Shown here: positions 1-8,770 of the stretch, in pieces
How the letters are laid out: every line of letters begins with the position of its first letter
Position numbering within the stretch: position 1 is the first letter of the stretch
Assembly: GCA_021772675.1 (NCBI GenBank)
Contig: JAJFLO010000041.1
Coordinates: 1 to 54,491, forward strand
Direction: 5' to 3'
DNA: 54,491 nucleotides
DNA from: Verrucomicrobiota bacterium
Lineage (GTDB): Bacteria > Verrucomicrobiota > Lentisphaeria > JABSQK01 > JAJFLO01
Made by a program: the position numbers and the translations under genes
The notes under the pieces: generated by a model
What the model saw: only the letters and a program-made list of their open reading frames with translations
The model's database searches: none
What the model was told of the DNA's origin: nothing

Positions 1-800
1 AGTTGTGGTTCAAATTTTTTCCTCATTGCTATCCTTCGAATTGAAGATTTTTATTTGTGGGTGCATAAGCACCGTTTTTGGCCGTGCTGCGAATCGCAGA
101 TAACATATTTATAATAAATAACTTACATCCAATTAATGTGCGCCGAAGTGTCAATTCCCACAAGTCTAAAAATGAAAATCTTCAATAAAATATATTATCA
201 CAAACCATTCCCTATCAAAAAGTTAAGACTTTTCGGTCAGGCACTATTTATAACCTCCCTAAAATATTAATTTTTAAAATGTTGTGATTGTATAACAGAT
301 TTTGTGATTAGATAACAAATTACGCGATTAAATAAAAGATATTTTTATTTTTTAAAAAAATGCTTGTATTGTGGTTTTTTTACTTGACGTTAAGCTGGGC
401 AGGGAAATTTTATACAAATTCCATTTGTTTAATTCATGGGGCTGGAGTTTGGATATTGCATGGATAATCCAGGTTAAATCAAACGCAAATATTATGTTTC
501 CACTGATGGCTTAAAATAGGCTCCCCAATAATTCGATTTCGGGAGAACTATGACATTTGCTCATTTTGAAAAAAGGTGCCGATTATTAGGCTATTAGGGG
601 AAACGCTCTAAAGAACAAAGTAACCGTTCACGGTTCAGAGATTCGGGGTTCAACGGTTAAATACCTAAAAACCCTCAAAAAACAACTCTGAAATACGGTT
701 TAATGTTCTTGGTTTTTAATCCGCCGCGGCGGAAACCGTGAACGGTTACAGAGCAAACTAATTCGATGCAGAAATACGACAAGACATTGGAGATAATGAA
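1..800. other. Gene-free leader upstream of the CIS cluster
   Basis: No convincing coding region is seen in these 800 bases, which are A+T-rich. Positions 620-749 form a separate inverted-repeat element described on its own. A looser inverted relationship exists between about 39-62 (attgaagatttttatttg) and 157-188 (its imperfect complement), which may be a decayed element. The first gene is preceded by a plausible ribosome site (ggaga near 787-791). I could not pick a convincing promoter; a TTGACG at about 383 has a poorly spaced A+T-rich partner. Confidence 0.6.
620..749. repeat. 130-bp element with 16-bp perfect terminal inverted repeats
   Basis: The left arm at 620-635 (gtaaccgttcacggtt) is the exact reverse complement of the right arm at 734-749. 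Just inside the right arm sits a 14-base perfect palindrome, tccgccgcggcgga (720-733). The element has no coding potential and resembles a MITE or a large hairpin. It lies about 50 bases upstream of the first CIS gene, so it may affect its transcript, but that is inference. Confidence 0.6.
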
Positions 801-3800
801 ATGATTCGTACGGTAAAACTTAATGGTGTAGATAATTACATTGCCCTGGGCAACGGCCTGAATTTAAAGGAACTGGGAAAAGCAGGACTGAGCCTGGAGG
901 TGTGGGTTAAACTGGATCGGGTGCATGAATGGACGGGTTTTGTGGGTATGGTAGAGGATTCAGCGGAGTGTGAGGCGGGGTTTAACCTGGGAATTGTGTT
1001 TGCCCGACGCTGTGGTTTCGCGCTATCTCTGGGGGAGAACTTTCAATGCCTGCAATCCGGGACTGCCTTCCCAATTAGACAGTGGACCCATTTGGCGGGG
1101 GTGTATACTGGCTCGATTCTCCAGCTTTATGTAAACGGGGAGTTGATAAGCGAGCGGCCTACTGATTCGGAGGCCATACGCTATCCCGAAGATGGGGAGC
1201 TGCTGGCAGGAGCTTTTAAGGATAGTGACGAGTTTTATCCATTATGTGGCTCTCTCGCGGAAATCCGGCTCTGGAACAGAGCTTTGGACGGGGAGGAGAT
1301 TCTCAAAAACATGAATCTGCGCCTGGAGGCTCAAAAGCAAAACGAGTTGGTGGGCTACTGGCCGCTGTGTGATGGCTTTGGCAGGAAGGCAGCGAACTGG
1401 GGTAATCCGGAGCAGCCGGGGGAGATTCGGGGCGAGACAATCAGTTGGCTAAGTGATAAAGGGTTGAGTCTGGGGGGATATGCGCCGGCACCATTGCCTC
1501 CTCAAGTGATAAGTGTGGAAGGGCTTGAATACAATAGAGTGCGACTGCAATGGGAAGGGGTTGAAAATGTCGAGTGTTATTTCGTCGATGTGTCGACAGA
1601 GCAGGATTTTAACAACACTATAGAAGGTTTTGAGAACCGTGAAGTAAACGAGACGAATCTGGAAGTGACCGGGCTGCTGGAACAACGTGTCTACCACTAC
1701 CGACTGCGGTCGGCAAATGCGGGGGGCTGTAGTGTCGATAGCGAGGTGGGCAGTTTTACCACGCCAGCGAGTTTGTTGCCGCCAAGTGCGGTGTTGTCGC
1801 CAGCAGATAAGATAATGGATGATCGCTTCACAATTAACTGGCAAAAAGAAGAAAAGGCGACTCACTATTTTCTGGATGTGTCAGCGGAGGAGGCATTTTC
1901 GAGTTTTGTGACTAATTATGCCAACAAACAACTGGAAGAGAATAGCGCAGCAATTTCGGGACTTGATAAAGATACGCATTACTTCTACCGGCTGCGTTCG
2001 GCGAATGAGCATGGAACGAATCCCGAGGCGGCATCAGGTGAGGTTCAAACCAAAAAGGAATTCATTCCGGCGAAGCCGCTTTTATTGGCGGTGTCCAATA
2101 TTCAGGACGACGCTTTTACAGTAAATTGGCAGAGTGTGGAAAGGGCAGGCCATTACTTTCTGGATGTATCGGAGGCGGAGGATTTTTCCAGTTTCGTGGA
2201 GGGCTTTGAGAACCGAACGGTGAAGGGGAACAGTGAAACCCTGAGAGGTCTGAAACGGAAAACCCAATATCATTACCGCATGAGGGCGGGGCGAAAGGAG
2301 ATTATCGGCGATACAAGTGCTAGTGCCACTGTGACGACACTGGACAACTTGTTACCCGCAGCTAACTACGTTTTGGAACTGAAAGAGAAGGATGCCTATG
2401 TTCAAATCGGACGGGTGGATGCACTCTCATTCCTACCCAAACAGGCATTTTCAGTGGAGGCCTGGGTAAGACCGGCGGAAAAGCAGGATTGGGGCGGGTT
2501 CATTGGCGTGATAGAAGATTCCATAGAACACCAGGGCTGGCTGCTGGGCAGCAAAGATAAAACGTTCTGTTTTGCTCTCTCAAGTCAGGGAATGATCGAC
2601 AACACAGGGCTGAGTGGTTTGACCTATTTGTGCGCGGAAGAGGAGTATGAAACAGATCGCTGGTATCATGTGGCTGGGATTTATACGGGACAAGAGATGA
2701 GTCTGTATGTGGATGGAAAAAAGGTTGGGAGTTCGCAGGAGCAGAGCGGCAATATCAACTATCCAGAGGTGGATGAAAGCGAGTCGGGACAGGGAAATCT
2801 GGTGATCGGGGCGTATCAGGACAGTGATGAACTGCATTGCTACAAGGGACAACTGACGGAAATACGGCTGTGGTGTAAGGCGTTAACAGAGGAGGAGCTG
2901 GAAAAGAAGCGCGTGTGGCGTTTAAAGGCGACGGATCATCCGGGGCTGGTGGGGTACTGGCGACTGGATGAGGGAATGGGCCGGGAACTACGGGACCTGG
3001 CAAATGGGCAAAATGGCGGCTTTCAAGGGACCTGTGGCTGGATAGACGCCGGGGAATTTAATCTCTACCGGCCACTGGAGCAGATTCAGAAAGTGGCGGC
3101 AGGTCCGAGTTTTACAGCGGCTTTGCGAGCAGACGGGACGGTGTGGACCTGGGGGCAAAACGACTTTGGACAGTTGGGGGACGGAACGACGAAGCAACGT
3201 CAGGCGCCGGTGCCGGTGAAAAGCCAATCGGGCTCCTATTTGACGGGAATTACAGACATAGCTGTGGGGAAGTACTTCGCCCTGGTGTTAAGTGAAGAGG
3301 GCCGCGTTTGGGCCTGGGGCGCCGGGGCCTCGGGTCGCCTGGGGGATGAAAGTGGCGGGGAGAGTGTTTTCCCGGTAGAGGTGTCGGGTTTGAGCGGGAT
3401 AACTGCCATCGCGGCAGGCTTTTTCCATGCGGTGGCACTGAGGGATGATGGAACCCTGCGGCTGTGGGGAGGGAACAACAAGGGTCAGTTGGGTAACGGG
3501 GATACGGAGAACAAACAGAGCCCTCTGGAAATAAAGAAGTTCAAGGCGATTAAAACGATAGCGGCGGCGGGGGAACATACGGCGGTCATGGGGGGAAAAG
3601 GGAAGGTTTGGTGTTGGGGACGAAATAATGAGGGCCAGTTGGGGAACGGTTCGACGACGGACAGTTGCCAGCCGGTGGCGGTTTTGGACGGCAATAATAA
3701 GGCGATTGTCTTTGCCCGGGATCTGGTGGCGGGAGCGTATCATACGCTGATTTTGGATGCCAAGGGACAGGTTTGGGGTTGCGGAAACAACGCTGAGAGA

Positions 3801-5042
3801 CAGCTGGGTTACGAAAGTGATGCGGGGACGCCGATACGGCTTAAGGATGGAGAAGGGAAATACGTGAAGTTAAAAAACGGGTCTCTGGGCGTAGTCGGCG
3901 TGGGCGCGAAAGAGGAGCGACTGAAATTCTCCCGGGAAATCAAGGCGCCCACTGCCGCAGAGTCGACACTCGCGGAGGAAGGCAAACTTCGCTACGATCC
4001 GGAAAAGTGGAAGCTGGAGTATTGTAATGGCAAGGCCTGGGTTGACTTCGGAGGGCGACTTCCGGCTATTATTAAAAAAATTCAGGGGGAGATCAATGTG
4101 ATACCCCAATTTTTGGGACTGCCCTATTCGGTGGAGAAGGTGACGGGCGCCGATTCCTATCAATGGACGCTGCCGGAAGGTTTTAGCATCACAGAGGGTG
4201 AGAACGACAACAGCATAAAGGTGACATCCGGTAATACATCCGGCCGGCTGAGTGTCAAAGCGGTGAACGCAGTGGGAGTCAGTGCGGAGAGAAGCCTTGA
4301 GCTCCGGGTGAGCAATGAAGTAAAACAATGGGATTATTCGGGAAAGATAGAAAGCTGGACGGTTCCCGAGGGAGTGGAATACCTGCGGATTGAGGCCTGG
4401 GGAGCACAGGGAGGGCATTCCGGTGGTAAAGGCGCTCATATGCGGGGTGATTTTAAGGTCACTGCTGGTGAAATTCTAAAGATACTGGTAGGTGGGCAAG
4501 GTACTTGCTATCATAGCTCGTATCCACAATACTCCGCAGCAGGTGGTGGCGGTAGTTTTATTGTGAGAAATAATGACCAACCTATGCTCATTGCCGGAGG
4601 AGGAGGGGGGAAAAATCTGGATAGCGCTACTCCAACAATGCATGGAACGCTAAGCGAATCCGGCAGGAATGGATCTTCAACTTCCTACTCCAGTTCTTGT
4701 GGTTCCGGTGGAACCGGTGGCAAAGGCGGTGGCAAAGGATCAGCGAGTAGCGCAGGTGGGGCTGGTTGGAACAGCGATGGAAGTCCTAATTATGGAGGTG
4801 GTATTCCAAAATCCTTCAAAAATGGCGGTGGCTCCGGGGCCGGTGGTGGTTTTGGCGGCGGCGGCAGCGGCGGCTACTGGGGAAGCGGCGGCGGCGGCGG
4901 TTATTCTGGTGGTGGTGCGGGCTACGCTCACATATCCCGCGGTGGCGGTGGCGGCTCTTATAACAACGGCACAAACCAAAACAATGCAGATGGCGCGCAG
5001 AGCGCCAGAAGTGGCCATGGTTTGGTAAAAATATCTTGGTAA
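801..5042 (+). CDS. Giant modular surface fibre/adhesin: LamG, Fn3-like, LamG, RCC1, Gly-rich
   Basis: This 1,413-aa protein is a mosaic of binding modules. Residues about 1-215 and 520-750 are two LamG/concanavalin-A-like domains, each with an 'LYV(N/D)G' strand and a 'GYW' motif. Residues about 230-510 are three Fn3-like repeats carrying 'YFLDVS...FSSFV'. Residues about 755-1015 are RCC1 beta-propeller repeats ('AAG..HT.AL..DG.VW.WG.N..GQLG'). Residues about 1030-1075 hold an 'EGKLRYDPEKWKLEY' tag-like motif and 1080-1165 an Ig/PKD-like fold. Residues about 1180-1413 are glycine-rich. No signal peptide is evident, which fits a structural tail component. The start at 801 has ggaga about 10 bases upstream, and the next gene follows after 15 bases. 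I infer a host-recognition fibre. A decayed relative lies at 24269-24453. Family assignment of the modules is good; the tail-fibre role comes from context. Confidence 0.8.
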   Translation: MIRTVKLNGVDNYIALGNGLNLKELGKAGLSLEVWVKLDRVHEWTGFVGMVEDSAECEAGFNLGIVFARRCGFALSLGENFQCLQSGTAFPIRQWTHLAGVYTGSILQLYVNGELISERPTDSEAIRYPEDGELLAGAFKDSDEFYPLCGSLAEIRLWNRALDGEEILKNMNLRLEAQKQNELVGYWPLCDGFGRKAANWGNPEQPGEIRGETISWLSDKGLSLGGYAPAPLPPQVISVEGLEYNRVRLQWEGVENVECYFVDVSTEQDFNNTIEGFENREVNETNLEVTGLLEQRVYHYRLRSANAGGCSVDSEVGSFTTPASLLPPSAVLSPADKIMDDRFTINWQKEEKATHYFLDVSAEEAFSSFVTNYANKQLEENSAAISGLDKDTHYFYRLRSANEHGTNPEAASGEVQTKKEFIPAKPLLLAVSNIQDDAFTVNWQSVERAGHYFLDVSEAEDFSSFVEGFENRTVKGNSETLRGLKRKTQYHYRMRAGRKEIIGDTSASATVTTLDNLLPAANYVLELKEKDAYVQIGRVDALSFLPKQAFSVEAWVRPAEKQDWGGFIGVIEDSIEHQGWLLGSKDKTFCFALSSQGMIDNTGLSGLTYLCAEEEYETDRWYHVAGIYTGQEMSLYVDGKKVGSSQEQSGNINYPEVDESESGQGNLVIGAYQDSDELHCYKGQLTEIRLWCKALTEEELEKKRVWRLKATDHPGLVGYWRLDEGMGRELRDLANGQNGGFQGTCGWIDAGEFNLYRPLEQIQKVAAGPSFTAALRADGTVWTWGQNDFGQLGDGTTKQRQAPVPVKSQSGSYLTGITDIAVGKYFALVLSEEGRVWAWGAGASGRLGDESGGESVFPVEVSGLSGITAIAAGFFHAVALRDDGTLRLWGGNNKGQLGNGDTENKQSPLEIKKFKAIKTIAAAGEHTAVMGGKGKVWCWGRNNEGQLGNGSTTDSCQPVAVLDGNNKAIVFARDLVAGAYHTLILDAKGQVWGCGNNAERQLGYESDAGTPIRLKDGEGKYVKLKNGSLGVVGVGAKEERLKFSREIKAPTAAESTLAEEGKLRYDPEKWKLEYCNGKAWVDFGGRLPAIIKKIQGEINVIPQFLGLPYSVEKVTGADSYQWTLPEGFSITEGENDNSIKVTSGNTSGRLSVKAVNAVGVSAERSLELRVSNEVKQWDYSGKIESWTVPEGVEYLRIEAWGAQGGHSGGKGAHMRGDFKVTAGEILKILVGGQGTCYHSSYPQYSAAGGGGSFIVRNNDQPMLIAGGGGGKNLDSATPTMHGTLSESGRNGSSTSYSSSCGSGGTGGKGGGKGSASSAGGAGWNSDGSPNYGGGIPKSFKNGGGSGAGGGFGGGGSGGYWGSGGGGGYSGGGAGYAHISRGGGGGSYNNGTNQNNADGAQSARSGHGLVKISW

Positions 5043-5057
5043 AAAGGAGTAAATAGG

Positions 5058-5762
5058 ATGTACCTAATCAGGGAAAAAGCAAGAGGAGTGATAGTCAATG
5101 AAAATCCGGCGCCTTTAGGAGAGGAGTTGACCGCCAAGGATCTTAAGCCGGATTTTGATGCCCAAACTATGGAATTCTTACGCTATGGGGGGAGCGAATT
5201 GCCAGAACATTATAATGTGGATAAAACGGGGCTGATTTTAGAGAAAACAGTGGTGGAATTGGCAGCGGAAGGGCTTATCAGCTTTGGTCCGGAACTAGCA
5301 CAATACCTGGAAGCTGAGGAACCCACAGGGGAGGCGCTACCCCCGGAAGTTGCGGACGCCGCATCTGTGCGTTTAATCGAACTGGCTTTACAATTGAAAC
5401 TGATAAAAAGTGTAGAGGACTGTCAATGCGCGTTCGAAATGCTGGATGAAGAATTCGAAATGGAGTTAAGGCGTAAGTACCGACCGGGTTATGAGAACAA
5501 GATCATGAAAGACTGTATCGAGTGGCTGATGGCGGGTAAACCGAAGGGGGATAAGCGACATGCGAAATATGAAACGATGCAGGCGAGTCTGGCTGCGATC
5601 AAGGAAAAATACCGGCCGTTGCGGACGGAACTGAAAGAAATTATCAAGGCGCTGCAAGGCAAGTCCGACCGCGATCAAGGAAAAATACCGGTCGTTACGG
5701 ACGGAACTAAAAGAGCAGTGAAGGCTAGACCCAACATAAAAAAGTCAAATCGAAAAGCCTAG
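5058..5762 (+). CDS. Unknown CIS-cluster protein (234 aa)
   Basis: I do not recognise this protein. It is acidic in its first two thirds ('LEAEEPTGEALPPEVAD') and Lys/Arg-rich at the C terminus, predicted mostly helical, with no membrane segment. A good ribosome site (aaggag) precedes the ATG, and it lies 15 bases after the fibre gene, so it is probably co-transcribed. Near the 3' end, bases 5595-5638 and 5671-5714 are near-identical direct copies offset by 76 bases. The second copy is therefore read in another frame, and the last roughly 35 residues look like frame-shifted sequence. In the original frame the second copy would read 'AIKEKYRSLRTELKEQ' and stop. It may be a chaperone, attachment factor or minor tail protein; none of these is demonstrated. 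Confidence 0.7.
   Translation: MYLIREKARGVIVNENPAPLGEELTAKDLKPDFDAQTMEFLRYGGSELPEHYNVDKTGLILEKTVVELAAEGLISFGPELAQYLEAEEPTGEALPPEVADAASVRLIELALQLKLIKSVEDCQCAFEMLDEEFEMELRRKYRPGYENKIMKDCIEWLMAGKPKGDKRHAKYETMQASLAAIKEKYRPLRTELKEIIKALQGKSDRDQGKIPVVTDGTKRAVKARPNIKKSNRKA
5595..5714 (+). repeat. 44-base imperfect direct duplication, out of frame
   Basis: The segment gcgatcaaggaaaaatacc... at 5595-5638 recurs at 5671-5714 with only a few substitutions. The 76-base offset is not a multiple of three. The first copy encodes 'AIKEKYRPLRTELKE'; the second is read as 'DQGKIPVVTDGTKR'. This indicates a duplication plus an indel that remodelled the C terminus. Confidence 0.75.
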
Positions 5763-5763
5763 A

Positions 5764-5789
5764 GATAATTTATTTTTTCCACGTTCCTA
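5764..5789 (-). repeat. Solo terminal repeat of family A
   Basis: The complement reads taggaacgtggaaaaaat and continues as in the ends of the three full family-A elements (8463-8647, 15237-15420, 26246-26429). No second end is found nearby, so it looks like a remnant left by deletion or incomplete excision. Confidence 0.65.
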
Positions 5790-5892
5790 AAGTCACGGCG
5801 CAGCCGGTTAAGTTCATAGTATCGGAATTTGTATTCTAGCTATTGGGAGACAAAAGGATATAATCAGTGAACCTGCGACCTTGGAGGAGCGG

Positions 5893-5970
5893 CCGTTTGT
5901 AGTTAAGCGAGTCATCGCTGTTTTTTTGTGTCGCTCGAAAAACACCAATTACTTGGCTCACTACAAACAA
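5893..5970. repeat. Family F inverted-repeat element, copy 1
   Basis: The element is bounded by gtttgtagt (5895-5903) and its complement actacaaac (5960-5968), with an internal hairpin-prone stretch containing 'cgag...ctcg' around a T-run. The same end sequence and architecture recur at 17661-17818, so I treat them as two members of one small non-coding family. Confidence 0.5.
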
Positions 5971-6121
5971 CCTACGATTGCAATTAAGATTAAGGGTAAG
6001 AAAGTAACGGATACACACTCGACAAAAGCCCCGGCGCAGGCGGTTAAGTTCTAGTGAGTGAAAATTTGATTTTGCAACTTTTTGAAACCGTTTTTAACGG
6101 AGATTTGAGGGAAAAAACTGG

Positions 6122-7192
6122 ATGGATGAGATGATTTTACCGGGGGTGTATATCACCGTTGGCGATAAAACAGTCATAAACGAAGATGCATTGGCAGAGG
6201 GCGGGGCTTACATCGGCATTGTCGGCACGGCGGCAGAGGGAGACATTAATAAAGCCAAACGACTGACATCTTTTGCTCAGGCGCTCTATCATTTTGGCGC
6301 CACTAACGACGATGATTCTCTGGTCAAATCCCTGGAAATAATCTTCGCCAATGGGGGCAAACTTGTGTGCGCGGTACGAGCGGCTAAGATGGATGCCAAA
6401 AGTTACCAGGCGGCGTTGTCAATACTGGAGGATGAGGCTGTGGATATTGTCTTGCCCTCAGGGGTGGATATTATCACCGATGGGATGGCGGCGTTATTAA
6501 CCGAACATCTTGTGCGGACGGAAAAACAGCAAAAGGAACGGATTGGGATTATGGGTTGCAGGGATAAGGCGACGGTGCAGGAGATCATCACTAGCGGGGA
6601 GGCTCTTAGGGATGATAGCGGGCGTGTGGTCTATGTGGCGCCGGGGCTACGCTTTAAGCGGCGGGACCCGGCAACGGGTATCCGGTGGGAGGAAACGCTG
6701 TCGGCAGCCTATACGGCAGCGGCGGTGGGTGGGCTGTTGGCGTCTTTACCGGTACAGAAGAGCCCCACAAATAAGCTGTTGAATATCGCCGGTTTGTCCC
6801 GGGAGTTTAACAAAGAGGAGCTGGAAACATTGGTGCAAAACAATGTCCTGGCCATAGAAAACAAGGTGGGATTCCGTGTTGTTAAGGGTATCAGTACCTC
6901 GGAAAAGAGAGACTGGCAACATATCAGCAACCGTCGCATAAGCGATAGAGTTCTCCGGGGATTGCGGGCTGTTTGTCGCCCTTTCCAGGGGCGAGAGAAA
7001 ATAGACGAGGCGTTGACTAGCGGGATCAATGATTTTTTAAACCAAATGGTGACGAAAAAGATTATCAGCCAATACAGCTTTGAGATTATTGATCAGGAAA
7101 AAAATTCCCTGGAAAGGGAGATAAACATTAAAATGCAAACACCATACAGCCTGGATTTTATCGCTATCAACAGCAATTGGGGTCAAGGTTAA
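6122..7192 (+). CDS. Contractile tail sheath protein
   Basis: This 356-aa protein has the features of phage/CIS contractile sheath (Phage_sheath family). It opens with 'ILPGVYITVGDK', a typical sheath start, followed by 'GAYIGIVGTAAEGD' and 'FGATNDDDSLVKSLEIIFANGG'. Its C-terminal domain contains 'RISDRVLRGLRAVCRPFQGR' and ends in a beta-strand region ('INIKMQTPYSLDFIAI') that in relatives forms the handshake between neighbouring subunits. At about 356 residues it is a compact sheath, close to R-type pyocin size. It would polymerise around the tube and contract to drive it through a target envelope. A ribosome site (gaggg) lies about 10 bases before the ATG. The tube genes follow immediately. 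Only one sheath gene is present, whereas many extracellular CISs have several. Confidence 0.92.
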   Translation: MDEMILPGVYITVGDKTVINEDALAEGGAYIGIVGTAAEGDINKAKRLTSFAQALYHFGATNDDDSLVKSLEIIFANGGKLVCAVRAAKMDAKSYQAALSILEDEAVDIVLPSGVDIITDGMAALLTEHLVRTEKQQKERIGIMGCRDKATVQEIITSGEALRDDSGRVVYVAPGLRFKRRDPATGIRWEETLSAAYTAAAVGGLLASLPVQKSPTNKLLNIAGLSREFNKEELETLVQNNVLAIENKVGFRVVKGISTSEKRDWQHISNRRISDRVLRGLRAVCRPFQGREKIDEALTSGINDFLNQMVTKKIISQYSFEIIDQEKNSLEREINIKMQTPYSLDFIAINSNWGQG

Positions 7193-7207
7193 AACAGGAG
7201 GATAGAA

Positions 7208-7687
7208 ATGGCAAATACCCATGTGTTCCGCGGCAGCGATGCAAAATTGTATCTGCAGGGAGAAGAACCACTGTCCAACAATATTATTAGCTCAAGTTTT
7301 GGAAATGATAGTGTGGGACGCTTGCACAATGTGACGGTAAAAGTGGAAAGTGATGTTCAGGGCTATCCGGAAATGGGAAAACGTCTGTTTGATGAACTGA
7401 GAGAGGGGCGAATCACCGTGATGGGCAATATAGAAAGAGCCTATATCAATGGCGCGCTGTTGAGATTACTTCTGGGTGATTACGCGAACGGTGGCCCAGA
7501 TACACCCTTGGCACAGCCTACGTTTCAAATTCGCATTGTCATAAACAATCCTGCGAATTCTTCCGTAGTGGAGAGACTGAGGATGGTAGGGGTTAAATTC
7601 ACCTCCTGGTCTTTCCATATACCTGAAGATAATTTCATTATGGAATCCCTCAATTTTAAGGCCAGCAGAGCTGTCTTGCTGGGATAA
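7208..7687 (+). CDS. Tail tube protein paralogue 1
   Basis: This 159-aa protein is one of three paralogues. All begin with a '(H/R)VFRGSDAKL'-type motif, have 'VGRLHNVTVKVESDV' in the middle, then the strongly conserved 'ERAYINGALLRLLLGDYA', and end with 'W.(F/L)(H/N)(I/L)P(E/D)D(N/D)FIMES..FKA'. Length, strand-rich composition and position directly after the sheath point to the inner tube, which stacks as hexameric rings inside the sheath. It starts 16 bases after the sheath stop with an excellent aggagg site. This is the shortest paralogue, lacking the N-terminal insertions of the other two, so it is the best candidate for the main tube subunit. Family assignment is by context and motif. 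Confidence 0.8.
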   Translation: MANTHVFRGSDAKLYLQGEEPLSNNIISSSFGNDSVGRLHNVTVKVESDVQGYPEMGKRLFDELREGRITVMGNIERAYINGALLRLLLGDYANGGPDTPLAQPTFQIRIVINNPANSSVVERLRMVGVKFTSWSFHIPEDNFIMESLNFKASRAVLLG

Positions 7688-7728
7688 TGCTACACCGCGA
7701 TAGAGTTAAATAAAATAAGGAGAAAAAA

Positions 7729-8358
7729 ATGCCAAATCAACATGTATATAGAGGTAGCGATGCTAAACTCATCCTTTACGATAGTAAAAAAATAACACAC
7801 TTCGCAGAGGGTCGTCCACCGAGTTCCCCACAGGATTATCCATTGAATCATTTGGAAAAAGAAGATACGAAAACCAAAACGATTCTGGGTAATTACTTTA
7901 CCAACTCTGACTACGGTGCCATAGTCGCGCGGTTGACCAATGTCAAGGTAACGGTTACTAGTCGCATTAAACCGTTTCATGAAATTGGACGTCGCCTGGC
8001 GGCGGAAATCCGACCCGGCAACATCGACGTTAGTGGTTTTGTGGAGCGAGCCTACATCAATGGAGCTCTGCTCAATTTGCTAATGGGTGATTATTGCACG
8101 AATACGAGTCCAACCGATACCGATTTACAACCGTCCTTTATCATGCAGCTTGAGATGAAGAATCCGGCACAGTCTTCTCCGTCCACCAATTTTATATACA
8201 TACTGGGAGTGCGATTTGAGAGTTGGAACTATCAATTGCCGGAAGACAATTTTATCATGGAATCGCTTTGTTTCAAAGCAATCAATGTTTACCATTGTGA
8301 AGGAACTGAGCTACCGCTAGTAGGGGGGGGGGTGTCTTTTTCCCCGCCTTCGCCCTAA
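7729..8358 (+). CDS. Tail tube protein paralogue 2, with poly-G tract near the 3' end
   Basis: This 209-aa paralogue keeps 'VYRGSDAKLIL', 'VERAYINGALLNLLMGDY' and 'LPEDNFIMESLCFKAINV'. It differs by an insertion of roughly 40 residues after the N-terminal motif and a C-terminal extension ('CEGTELPLVGGGVSFSPPSP'). The extension is encoded across a run of ten G at 8323-8332. Losing or gaining one G would replace the last residues with longer, unrelated tails. It probably forms a specialised ring at the baseplate end or cap of the tube, as extra tube paralogues do in other CISs; that role is inferred. A ribosome site (aaggag) precedes the ATG. Confidence 0.75.
   Translation: MPNQHVYRGSDAKLILYDSKKITHFAEGRPPSSPQDYPLNHLEKEDTKTKTILGNYFTNSDYGAIVARLTNVKVTVTSRIKPFHEIGRRLAAEIRPGNIDVSGFVERAYINGALLNLLMGDYCTNTSPTDTDLQPSFIMQLEMKNPAQSSPSTNFIYILGVRFESWNYQLPEDNFIMESLCFKAINVYHCEGTELPLVGGGVSFSPPSP
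8323..8332 (+). other. Homopolymeric (G)10 tract in tube paralogue 2
   Basis: Ten consecutive G residues lie in frame as Gly-Gly-Gly plus the first base of a Val codon, eight codons before the stop. With nine G the frame would run to a TAG near 8396-8398; with eleven G it would extend further. Such tracts are classic slipped-strand mutation sites. Confidence 0.75.
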
Positions 8359-8770
8359 CTATCCGTGTCTTTCACGGTATTGCGATGTATGCAGGCCTTA
8401 GCGATTCCGTATTAAACGCTGAATCTTAGTTCTGTTAAGCCGCATGACAGGATTAGTGGACGTAGGAATGTGGAAAAAATAAATTGTCCCAGTTTGGATT
8501 CAGATTTGTGTCAGATTTTGCCGGGCCGATTGAGCAAAACCACAGGAATAGTTTACCTATTTCGCGGATTTTGAGATTGAGACGCAGTGAAATGTGTCGT
8601 GAAGATGTGATGCAAAATGGGATAATTTATTTTTACCACGTTCCGTAGAGATAATGAACTCAATGTATGTGTTTTTCGAAGTAGTCATGCCGAATTATTT
8701 CCGGTGATTTATGGGGCGGGATAGACAATGAATTTAAACGCGGAGCGGTATAAATGGGAGGAGAGAGAAA
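8359..8770. other. Gap between tube genes, mostly a family A element
   Basis: No gene is seen. A small hairpin ccgtgtctttcacgg follows the upstream stop (about 8364-8378). Positions 8463-8647 are a full family-A repeat. The third tube gene's ribosome site (gggaggagag) is at 8756-8765. Confidence 0.6.
8463..8647. repeat. Family A MITE-like element, copy 1
   Basis: This is a 185-bp non-coding element with imperfect terminal inverted repeats. The left end reads taggaatgtggaaaaaat and the complement of the right end reads tacggaacgtggtaaaaat. Its interior (for example gattgagcaaaaccacagg) is about 85-90% identical by eye to copies at 15237-15420 and 26246-26429. TA at both borders suggests TA target use, as in IS630/Tc1-type elements, but no transposase is present in the window. 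Confidence 0.8.

Larger units (their letters stand above)
5763..6121. other. Repeat-rich gap before the sheath gene
   Basis: These 359 bases hold no credible gene. They contain a solo end of repeat family A (5764-5789), a short 'gcgcagccggttaagttc' motif at 5798-5815 with a close variant near 6031-6050, a 'ggaatttgtattcta' motif at 5823-5837, and an inverted-repeat element at about 5893-5970. The sheath gene's ribosome site (gaggg, about 6107-6111) is at the end. Confidence 0.6.

Noticed and set aside
383..412. Promoter with TTGACG upstream of the giant fibre gene
   Set aside because: The nearest -10-like sequence is spaced 19-21 bases away and is degenerate; not convincing.
2755..3743. Several long minus-strand frames within the giant fibre gene
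   Set aside because: They follow the codon bias of the RCC1 region and have no ribosome sites or recognisable domains.
4669..5028. 119-codon Ala/Val/Pro-rich frame and its antisense counterpart
   Set aside because: They are shadows of the Gly-rich end of the giant fibre; the repeated GGN codons create open frames on both strands.
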